A stretch of DNA of 64,000 bases from Pseudomonas sp. Irchel 3E20. Its GTDB lineage: Bacteria > Pseudomonadota > Gammaproteobacteria > Pseudomonadales > Pseudomonadaceae. The notes under the pieces are model-generated. The model ran no database searches. It worked only from the letters and a program-made list of their open reading frames with translations, and was not told where the DNA came from. Within the stretch, counting starts at the first letter, position 1, and each line of letters opens with the position of its first letter. Both the position numbers and the translations under genes were made by a program. The stretch is from positions 124,001 through 188,000 of the forward strand of contig NZ_FYEE01000002.1 in the NCBI RefSeq assembly GCF_900187645.1, read 5' to 3'. This document shows positions 54,548-61,850 of the stretch, one piece after another.

Positions 54548-55384
54548 ATGGCTTTAGTCGGACGCTACAACAGTTTGCAAGTGGTTAAACATACTAACTT
54601 CGGTTTGTATCTGGACGGCGGCGCCGATGGCGAAATCCTGCTGCCCAATCGTTATATTCCAAAAGATATTCCCAGCGAAGATGAAGACTGGCTCAACGTT
54701 TTTATTTATTTGGACAGCGATGACAAACTTATCGCCACCACGGAAAAACCCAAAGTTCAGGTCGGTGAATTCGCCAGTTTGAAAGTGGTTGAAGTCAACA
54801 GCATCGGCGTGTTCCTCGACTGGGGCCTGCCCAAGGACCTGTTGCTGCCGTACTCCGAAGAAAAACGCCAGATGACCGCCGGCGAGTACTGCGTGGTGCA
54901 TGTGTACCTCGACAAACACACCCGCCGCATCACCGCCACCGCGCGCCTGGACCGTTACCTGGACAAAACCCCGGCCAACTACCAAGTGGGCCAGGAAGTG
55001 GACTTGCTGGTGGCCGAAGCGACCGACATGGGCTTCAAGGCCATCATCAACAACAAGCACTGGGGCTTGATCCACAAGAACGAAATCTTCAAGTTCATGC
55101 GCGCCGGTAAAGAAGAAAAAGGCTTTATCAAAGAGATTCGTGCCGACGGCAAGATCAGCCTGAGCCTGCAACCGGTGGGTGAAGAAGCCGCCAGCAGCCT
55201 GAACTCCAAGATCCTCGCCAAGTTGCGCGAAAACAACGGCAGCCTGCCGGTCAGCGACAAAAGCGACCCGGCCTTGATTAGCAGCCTGTTTGGCGTCAGC
55301 AAGGGCAACTTCAAGAAAGCCATTGGCGCGCTCTACAAAGGTGGGCAGATCGTGATCCACGCCGACCGCATCGAGTTGAGCTGA
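54548..55384 (+). CDS. cvfB: S1-domain RNA-binding protein CvfB
   Basis: A 278-residue protein of the CvfB/YitL family: three S1-like RNA-binding domains followed by a winged helix. Repeated S1-type strands appear as LQVVKHTNFGLYLDGGADGE, LKVVEVNSIGVFLDWGLPKD and DLLVAEATDMGFKAIINNKH; the C terminus LISSLFGVSKGNFKKAIGAL is the winged helix. CvfB affects virulence and translation in Firmicutes; its role in Pseudomonas is unclear. The second ATG (54548) was chosen because TTGGAA precedes it and the resulting start MALVGRYNSLQ fits the family. Confidence 0.9.
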   Translation: MALVGRYNSLQVVKHTNFGLYLDGGADGEILLPNRYIPKDIPSEDEDWLNVFIYLDSDDKLIATTEKPKVQVGEFASLKVVEVNSIGVFLDWGLPKDLLLPYSEEKRQMTAGEYCVVHVYLDKHTRRITATARLDRYLDKTPANYQVGQEVDLLVAEATDMGFKAIINNKHWGLIHKNEIFKFMRAGKEEKGFIKEIRADGKISLSLQPVGEEAASSLNSKILAKLRENNGSLPVSDKSDPALISSLFGVSKGNFKKAIGALYKGGQIVIHADRIELS

Positions 55385-55584
55385 TTGCCTGAGGGGGATA
55401 GTGGCATTGAGCCGCCTAGCGCGGCGGTTTGCCGGGGTTTACGTGGGATGCAGGGCCTATTGCTGATGGATTCAGTAATAGATCATTGTAAGAACGAGCG
55501 AGCATTGCGTAGGAGTTAGGACTATTCTCTGTGAGAACACGTTCAAGACTCTCGATCGCACCGCATTACCCTGAAGGGGGCACC

Positions 55585-55713
55585 ATGAAAGAGAAAATTC
55601 AAAACTGGCTCCACGACCTCGGTGTTGCGCTGGGTCTGATTGAACCGCCGCTGCAACCGGTGCCTATCCGCACGGACGACGAGCAACGCCGTCGCCAGCC
55701 GCGCCGCCGCTAA
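55585..55713 (+). CDS. Conserved 42-residue basic-tailed protein
   Basis: A 42-residue protein, MKEKIQNWLHDLGVALGLIE followed by PPLQPVPIR and a tail DDEQRRRQPRRR. The first half is an amphipathic helix. GAAGGGGG with ideal spacing fixes the ATG, which lies inside a longer open frame. Similar short proteins occur in Pseudomonas, but I know no function. The helix and arginine-rich tail suggest binding to membrane or nucleic acid. Confidence 0.65.
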   Translation: MKEKIQNWLHDLGVALGLIEPPLQPVPIRTDDEQRRRQPRRR

Positions 55714-55807
55714 CCCCCGCCCTTGAAGTGATCCAGGGCCTGATGCCGGTCAGGCCCACCGGTTTTCCCCTGTGCCCGCCCCGGGCTTTTTCTTTGTCCA
55801 GAACCTT

Positions 55808-56401
55808 ATGCCCCGCCCACACTGCCCGCGCTGCCTGCGCCCCGACACCCATTGCCTGTGCCCGCTGATCCCCAGCCTCGACAGCCGCACCCGGGTGCTG
55901 TTGTTGCAGCACCCCAGCGAGGTACGCCACGCGCTGAACACCGCGCGCCTGGCGGCGTTGGGCCTTAATAACGCTGAGTTGATCGTGGGCGAGGTGTTCG
56001 CCGACCTGCCGGCGCTGCTCGACCGCCCCGGTTACCAGGCGCGGTTGTTGTTTCCGGGCGAAGAATCCCAGGCGCTGCACGCCTATGGGCCGGCGGAGCT
56101 ACCGCTGTTGCTGGTGGTGCCGGACGGCACCTGGCGCAAGGCGCGCAAGCTGTTGCACCTCAATCCGCTGCTGGCCGCGCTGCCCCGGGTCAGCCTGGCG
56201 GCGGGCGCGGTGTCGCGCTACCGCTTGCGCAAGGCGCCGGGGCCGGGGGCGTTGTCCACGGTGGAGGCCATAGCCCAGGCGTTGCAGGTGCTGGAGGCGC
56301 CGGCCTCGTTCGAGCCATTGCTGCGCCCGTTCGAGGCGTTGATCGAGGGCCAGATCGCGGCGATGGGTGATGACGTTTACCAGCGCAACCACGGCGCCTA
56401 G
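55808..56401 (+). CDS. DTW-domain tRNA aminocarboxypropyltransferase
   Basis: A 197-residue DTW-domain protein, the family that includes TapT/TuaA enzymes adding the aminocarboxypropyl group of SAM to uridine (acp3U) in tRNA. Cysteine motif PRPHCPRCLRPDTHCLCPLI at the N terminus, then LLQHPSEVRHALNTARL, LLLVVPDGTWRKARKL (the DxTW signature) and VSRYRLRKAPGPGALSTVEA. Its stop (TAG) overlaps the stop of the convergent lapC-like gene inside CTAG. Which of the two E. coli paralogues it matches is not resolved. Confidence 0.88.
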   Translation: MPRPHCPRCLRPDTHCLCPLIPSLDSRTRVLLLQHPSEVRHALNTARLAALGLNNAELIVGEVFADLPALLDRPGYQARLLFPGEESQALHAYGPAELPLLLVVPDGTWRKARKLLHLNPLLAALPRVSLAAGAVSRYRLRKAPGPGALSTVEAIAQALQVLEAPASFEPLLRPFEALIEGQIAAMGDDVYQRNHGA

Positions 56402-57753
56402 CGTTCGCGCATCGCCTCGGTGCGAGCCTTGAGCACCGGTTTGAGCAGGTAATCGAGCACACTTTTTTCGCCGGTGATGATGTCCACGGTGGCCACCATG
56501 CCGGGGATTATCAGCAGCGGTTTGACGTCGCCGCCCAGGTGGTTTTTGTCGGTGCGCACCTGGATCAGGTAGAAACTGTTGCCCTTGTCGTCGGTGATGG
56601 TGTCGGCGCCGATCAATTCCAGCTTGGCGCTCAGGCCGCCGTAGATGGTGTAGTCGTAGGCGCTGAACTTGACCATGGCTTTCTGCCCCGGGTGCAGGAA
56701 GGCCACGTCCTGCGGGCGGACTTTGGCTTCGATCAGCAGGTTGTCTTCCAGGGGCACGATTTCCACCATGTCGCTGCCGGGTTGGACCACGCCGCCGATG
56801 GTGTTGACCTTGAGCTGCTTGATGACCCCATGCACCGGGGAGGTCACCGTGGTGCGGGTGACGCGGTCGTCGATGGCGATGCTGGTGGCGGTGATTTTCG
56901 ACAGTTCGGCGCGTTTTTCGTTGAGTTCCTTGGCCGCCTCGGAGCGGAAACTCTGCTCCGATTCATCGATCTTGCTCTTGATCTCATTGATCGCCGATTC
57001 GGCCCGGGGAATGGCCAGGGTGGTGGCATTGAGGGAGCCGCGGATTTCCACGGCGGCGCGTTTGAGGCGCAGAATTTCCACCGGCGACACCGCCCCGGTG
57101 CCCACCAGGGGCGCGGACATGTTCATTTCCTGTTGCAGCAGCCCCAGGCTTGAGCTGAATTGCCCTTGTTTTGAGCGAAATTCCGCCAGTTCTTGGGTTT
57201 TTTGCCGAAGTTGCTCACTCAAGGTCCGTTGTTCGCTGGCCAACCTGCGTTGGCGCTGCTCGAACAGCGAGCGTTCGTCCTCGGCCACTTGCGGGGCCTT
57301 GGCCACCACTTCGTCGGAGAGCTTGAAGGGCCGGCCCTCGGCTTCGGCCGACAGGCGTTCGACCTGGGCGGTGAGGGTGAAGCGATCCACCTCGCTTTCG
57401 CCCTTGTTGGAGCGAAACCGCGTGTCATCCAGGCGCAGCAGGGTGTCGCCCTTGTTCACCATTTGCCCTTCGCGCACGAAGATCTCGGTGACGATGCCGC
57501 CCTCCAGGTTCTGGATCACCTGCACCTTGCTCGACGGAATGGCCTTGCCTTCGCCCATGGTCACTTCTTGCAGCACAGCGAATTTGGCCCACAACAGGGC
57601 GCTGATGATAAGCGCGGCGGCGATCCACACCGTCAGGCGCGACCAGCGCGGCGAGTCTTCCTGGGCGACGCCGGCCACTTCGGGCATGAATTCGCTGTCG
57701 GCGTTTTTGTTGAAACGAGCGAAGTAGCCGCGCGGGGCAGTGGGGTTGGACAT
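56398..57753 (-). CDS. lapC: Type I secretion periplasmic adaptor (HlyD/LapC-like)
   Basis: A 451-residue membrane-fusion protein. A cytoplasmic N terminus (about 35 residues), one transmembrane helix (LTVWIAAALIISALLWAKFA) and a long periplasmic part follow. Beta-barrel landmarks IQNLEGGIVTEIFVREGQMV and VTSPVHGVIKQLKVNTIGG flank a long coiled coil (LSEQLRQKTQELAEFRSKQG). It would bridge the inner-membrane ATPase to the outer-membrane channel. It lies 9 bases after the ABC gene with AGGAGG as ribosome site. Naming as lapC is by role; it may be the mapC equivalent. Confidence 0.9.
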   Translation of the reverse strand: MSNPTAPRGYFARFNKNADSEFMPEVAGVAQEDSPRWSRLTVWIAAALIISALLWAKFAVLQEVTMGEGKAIPSSKVQVIQNLEGGIVTEIFVREGQMVNKGDTLLRLDDTRFRSNKGESEVDRFTLTAQVERLSAEAEGRPFKLSDEVVAKAPQVAEDERSLFEQRQRRLASEQRTLSEQLRQKTQELAEFRSKQGQFSSSLGLLQQEMNMSAPLVGTGAVSPVEILRLKRAAVEIRGSLNATTLAIPRAESAINEIKSKIDESEQSFRSEAAKELNEKRAELSKITATSIAIDDRVTRTTVTSPVHGVIKQLKVNTIGGVVQPGSDMVEIVPLEDNLLIEAKVRPQDVAFLHPGQKAMVKFSAYDYTIYGGLSAKLELIGADTITDDKGNSFYLIQVRTDKNHLGGDVKPLLIIPGMVATVDIITGEKSVLDYLLKPVLKARTEAMRER

Positions 57754-57762
57754 GGGCGCCTC

Positions 57763-59922
57763 CTAGACGGCCGCAGAGCCGACACGGCCCTTGCGCAGTG
57801 CATCGATGACCGCTTCCTTGGGACCGTCGGCGACGATCTTGCCGTTGTCCAGCACGATCAGGCGATCCACCAGGCTGAGCATTGAGGTGCGATGGGTGAC
57901 CAGCAACAAGGTCTTGCCCGCGACCCAGGTGTGCAGGCGTTGGCGCAGGGTGTCTTCGCTGCTGTTGTCCATGGCGCTGGTGGGCTCGTCGAGCACCATG
58001 ATCGGCGGGTCGAGCAGCAACGCCCGGGCCAGCAGCACAGCCTGGCGCTGGCCGCCGGAGAGTAATTGGCCGCGCTCGCCCACCGGGCGGTCGAAGCCTT
58101 GGGGGTGCTGGCGGGCCAGTTCGGTGACGCCGGTCAGCTCCGCCACTTCAAGCATCCGCGCGTCACTGATGTAGCGTGCGCCGAGGGTCAGGTTGTCGCG
58201 CAGGCTGCCGGCCAGCAGCGGCAGGTCATGGGCGACATAGCCGATCTGTTGGCGCAGGTCGGCCACGTCCAGTTGCCGCAGGTCCAGGCCATCGAGCAGC
58301 AGTTGGCCTTCGTCGGGGGCGTAGAAACCCATCACCAGGCGCCCCAGGGTGCTTTTGCCCGAGCCGCTGCGGCCGATGATGCCGATGCGCTCCCCCGGTT
58401 TGACGCTGAAGCTGATGTTGTGCAGCGCCGGCGCGCCTTGCCCGGCGTACTGGAAGGTCACCTGGCTGACGTCCAGCGCGCCTTGCAACTGGGTGCGTTC
58501 CAGCGGCCGCTGCTTGGCGTCGCGTTCCTGGGGCAGGCCCATCAGGGCGTCGGTGCTGCGCATGGTTAATTGGGCTTGCTGGTAGCGGGTGATGAGCCCG
58601 GCGATCTGCCCCAGGGGCGAGAGCACGCGGCTGCCGAGCATGTAGGTGGCCACCAGGGCGCCGACGCTGAGGCTGCCGGCGATGATGCTGTAGACCCCGG
58701 CGATGATGGTGGTCATGCCACACAACTGCTGGATGAACAGGGTGCCGTTGGTGGCCATGGCCGACAGGTTGCGGGCATGGCTGTCCAGGCGCGTGAGGGC
58801 GCCGTGGGTGCTTTCCCATTTGTGCTGGCGCTCGCTTTCGGCGCTGCAGGCCTTGAGGGTTTCCAGGCCACTGAGGGTTTCGATCAGCAGGGCCTGGCGT
58901 TCGGCGCCCAGGGACAGGCTTTTTTGCACGGTGTCGCGCAGGCGTGCCTGGATCACCATGGCAAAGCCGATGGTGATGGGGAACGCCAGCAGCGGGATAA
59001 CCACCAGCCAGCCGCCGAGCAGGCCGATCACCACCAGCATCAGCACCGCGAAGGGCAGGTCGATGAGGCTGGTCAGGGTCACGGCGGTGAGGAACTCACG
59101 CAGGCCCTGGAAGTCATGGATGCTCTGGGCAAAACCGCCGATGGTGGCCGGGCGGGCCTTCATCGACATACCGGTGATGCGCTCAAACAGCGTGGCGGAG
59201 AGGATCACGTCGGTTTTCTTGCCGGCGGTGTCCAACAGGTGCGCGCGCACCACCCGCAGCACCAACTCGAACCCGGTGCCGATCAACAGGCCCACCGACA
59301 GCATCCACAGGGTGGACGTGGCCTGGTTGGGCACCACGCGGTCGTAGGTCTGCATGACGAACAACGGCACCATCAGGCCCAGCAGGTTAATCAGGAAACT
59401 GGCGAGGATCGCGTCGCTGTACAGCCAGCGCGACAGCTTGAGGGTGTCGCGAAACCATGCCTCTACCCGGGGCACCAGGGGCGCGCGCAGGTCTTCGAGT
59501 TCGTGGCGCGGCCGGGCGAAGAGGGCCTGGCCGCTGTATTCCTCGGCCAACTCTTGGCGGCTGACCCACTGCTCGCCGCCCTCGGCTTCGCTGGGCAGGA
59601 TCAGCGCCTTGTCGTCCTCGCTCCAACGGCGCAGTACGGCGGTGCGGCCGTTGTTGAGGATCAGCAGCACCGGCAGGTTTAGCGCAGAAATGGCCGACAG
59701 GTCCCGGCGCAGCACCCGCGCCTGCAACCCGGCCCGGGCCGCGGCCCGGGGCAGCAGGTCCAGGCTCAGGCGTTGCTGGGCCAGGGGCAACCCGGCGCTC
59801 AGGCTGGCACGGCTGACGGTGCGGTCGTGCAGCTTGCACAGGATCATCAACCCGTCCAACAACGGGTCGTCGAAGCTCAGACGCGGGTCCACGCCAGTAT
59901 TGCCGGGTTCCATGCTGGTCAA
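57763..59922 (-). CDS. lapB: Type I secretion ABC transporter (LapB-like)
   Basis: A 719-residue type I secretion ATPase/permease. An N-terminal C39-peptidase-like domain (about 20-140, with LLDGLMILCKLHDRTVSRAS) is of the inactive, substrate-docking kind. The transmembrane region follows (LINLLGLMVPLFVMQTYDRV), then the ATPase: Walker A GIIGRSGSGKSTLGRL, signature LLSGGQRQAVLLARALL, Walker B IMVLDEPTSAMD and switch LLLVTHRTSML. The start is probably the TTG at 59922, which stands 8 bases from AAGGAG; a GTG overlaps that site and an ATG lies three codons later. It would export the divergent adhesin. Confidence 0.92.
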   Translation of the reverse strand: MTSMEPGNTGVDPRLSFDDPLLDGLMILCKLHDRTVSRASLSAGLPLAQQRLSLDLLPRAAARAGLQARVLRRDLSAISALNLPVLLILNNGRTAVLRRWSEDDKALILPSEAEGGEQWVSRQELAEEYSGQALFARPRHELEDLRAPLVPRVEAWFRDTLKLSRWLYSDAILASFLINLLGLMVPLFVMQTYDRVVPNQATSTLWMLSVGLLIGTGFELVLRVVRAHLLDTAGKKTDVILSATLFERITGMSMKARPATIGGFAQSIHDFQGLREFLTAVTLTSLIDLPFAVLMLVVIGLLGGWLVVIPLLAFPITIGFAMVIQARLRDTVQKSLSLGAERQALLIETLSGLETLKACSAESERQHKWESTHGALTRLDSHARNLSAMATNGTLFIQQLCGMTTIIAGVYSIIAGSLSVGALVATYMLGSRVLSPLGQIAGLITRYQQAQLTMRSTDALMGLPQERDAKQRPLERTQLQGALDVSQVTFQYAGQGAPALHNISFSVKPGERIGIIGRSGSGKSTLGRLVMGFYAPDEGQLLLDGLDLRQLDVADLRQQIGYVAHDLPLLAGSLRDNLTLGARYISDARMLEVAELTGVTELARQHPQGFDRPVGERGQLLSGGQRQAVLLARALLLDPPIMVLDEPTSAMDNSSEDTLRQRLHTWVAGKTLLLVTHRTSMLSLVDRLIVLDNGKIVADGPKEAVIDALRKGRVGSAAV

Positions 59923-59943
59923 GTTGCGCACTCCTTGTACCGA

Positions 59944-61302
59944 CTACTTCATTTCAGGCAAACGGGCTTCGTTTCTCACTTCGGTCTGGGCGATGGCTTC
60001 GGCGGGGACGACGACTTTCTCCTTGTTCAGCAACTCCCCCATGTTGGCCAGCACGCGGTACATCGAGAACTCTTCGGTGTAGCGCACTTCGGTGTAGCGG
60101 CGGTTGGCGTTGTACAGCTCGTTTTCACTGTCGAGCAGGTCGAGCAGGGTGCGTTGGCCCAGGCCGAACTGGTCTTGGTAGGCGGCGCGCACACGGGTGG
60201 TGGTTTCGGCGTATTCGCGGGCGGTGGGGGTTTGCTTCTTGGCGTTGACCATGGCGTTCCAGGCCAGGGTGATGTTCTCGTTGAGCATGCGCAGTGCGTT
60301 GTTGCGGATGTCCATGGCCTGGTTGATTTTGTGCGCGTCCGATTGCAGGCGTGCCTTGTCGCTGCCGCCCTTGAACAGGTTGTAATTCATGATGACGCCC
60401 ACGCGCCATTCGTTGTCATGGCCCTTGTCGCCCTGGATGTTGTCGTTGGCGCCCACTGCCGCTTCGGCATCGAAACGTGGGTAGAACGGCGACTTGGCCA
60501 CCTCATATTGGCTTTCGGCGGACTGCACGTCGGCCTGGGCGGATTTGAGGTAAGGGTTGTTCTCCAACATGCTCTGGCGCGCGTCCGGCAGGCTGGCGGG
60601 CACTTCACCACGAATCGAGGGCAGGGTTTCCAGTTCGTCGGGCATGCGGCCAACGGCGCTGAAGAAGTTCGCCTCGGCATCGGCCAGGTCGACGGTGGCG
60701 GTGTCAAAGTTGTTTTCCGCCAGGGCACGACGGGCGGCCGACTGGTCGAGGTCGGCGTTGCTGCCCACGCCGCGCTGGGTGCGCAGGCCAATCTGGTCGT
60801 TCACCCGCAGGTGCGCTTGCAGGTTGTTCTTGGCCAGGGTCACCAGTTCACGGCGCTTGAGCACCTCCAGGTACACCTCGATGGTACGCAGGGCCAGGCT
60901 TTCGGCGGTGCCGCGGGTGTAGTAGGCGCGGGAGTTGACCACCGATTGGGTGCGGCCCACTTCATTGGCGGTATTAAAGCCGTCGAACAGCATTTGCCGC
61001 AGGCGCAGTTCCGACTGGGTGTAGTTCAACGTTTCGGTGTGGTGGTTGCCCTGGCCACGGGTGGTGCTGTTGTCGCTATAGCCACGGCCATACCCGGCGT
61101 TGAGATCCAGCGAAGGGTAAAAACCACCCTTGGCGACCTTCACGTCTTCATCCGCCGACAAACGGCTGTTCTGGGTCGAACGAAGCTCGGGGTGATTATC
61201 CAGCGTGCTTTGGATGGCTTCAGTCAACGACATGGCCTGGGCCGCGGGGGCGCAGGCGATAGCCAATAAAACCGCGCTGCAGAGGGGTGTCAAAACGCGC
61301 AT
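59944..61302 (-). CDS. lapE: TolC-family outer-membrane channel (LapE-like)
   Basis: A 452-residue TolC-family protein, first gene of the exporter operon. Signal peptide MRVLTPLCSAVLLAIACAPA ends near AQA. Two repeats of the TolC fold are seen: SLTEAIQSTLDNHPELRSTQ with FYPSLDLNAGYGRGYSDN, and later SMLENNPYLKSAQADVQSAE with FYPRFDAEAAVGANDN. The FGLGQRTLLDLLDSENELYN segment is the family hallmark. GGGAGAAG precedes the ATG at 61302. It ends 21 bases before the ABC gene. It would provide the outer-membrane exit and, in Lap-type systems, hold the adhesin at the cell surface. Confidence 0.92.
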   Translation of the reverse strand: MRVLTPLCSAVLLAIACAPAAQAMSLTEAIQSTLDNHPELRSTQNSRLSADEDVKVAKGGFYPSLDLNAGYGRGYSDNSTTRGQGNHHTETLNYTQSELRLRQMLFDGFNTANEVGRTQSVVNSRAYYTRGTAESLALRTIEVYLEVLKRRELVTLAKNNLQAHLRVNDQIGLRTQRGVGSNADLDQSAARRALAENNFDTATVDLADAEANFFSAVGRMPDELETLPSIRGEVPASLPDARQSMLENNPYLKSAQADVQSAESQYEVAKSPFYPRFDAEAAVGANDNIQGDKGHDNEWRVGVIMNYNLFKGGSDKARLQSDAHKINQAMDIRNNALRMLNENITLAWNAMVNAKKQTPTAREYAETTTRVRAAYQDQFGLGQRTLLDLLDSENELYNANRRYTEVRYTEEFSMYRVLANMGELLNKEKVVVPAEAIAQTEVRNEARLPEMK

Positions 61303-61850
61303 GGGTACTTCTCCCTGGTCCTGATGGTGCTTAGCAGTCGCCAAAAAGTTGACGAATTTTTTAGTTCAAACCGTTTCAGGTTTGTAACATGAGAGCTAAG
61401 AACACTTTTGCGCCGACCTAAGAAGAATTTCTCATAACACTTATGCCAAAAAAAACTTATGCACTCTGCCAGATCCAGCACATTGTTGATTGCGCGGGCC
61501 CTTATTAACCAAGCCCTCTGGAGCTTTTAAGGGGTTTCGCAAAGTTCAATCAATTTTGCAGTACAGGTCGGGAAAGGAGTGAAAAGGCGAGGGCGGCATC
61601 GTTTTTCGGGCGGCGGTTTTTTGTCACTTGCCCCTGGTTAGCGCTGTGACGCCCCTTCCCTTGAACGGTTTTGAGGCGGATGAGCTTGATTTTGTTTGGC
61701 TTGTTCCGCTTTCACCGGTAGTTCGGGAGGTGTAAGGGGTGACGGATTTGTGCCGCGCTTAGAGACGCGGCGCAGATCGGTCGCCCCGTGCCATTCACGC
61801 TTTCTCTGCATACGTAGATGCCGATAGCTGTCGGCGGCGGAGGAATGGAT
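61303..61850. promoter_or_regulatory. Divergent promoter region of exporter and adhesin
   Basis: Some 550 bases with no convincing gene. Near the exporter side is an AT-rich zone with an imperfect inverted repeat (GTTCAAACC ... GGTTTGTAAC, about 61353-61378) and a direct repeat cttatgccaaaaaaaacttatgca (about 61440-61463). A short hairpin GCCGCG/CGCGGC lies at 61752-61771. The adhesin ribosome site GGAGGA is at 61839-61844. FleQ-type control is known for lapA promoters but no confident site can be read. Confidence 0.5.

Noticed and set aside
61353..61378. FleQ site in the exporter/adhesin promoter
   Set aside because: The inverted repeat does not match any FleQ consensus I can state with confidence.
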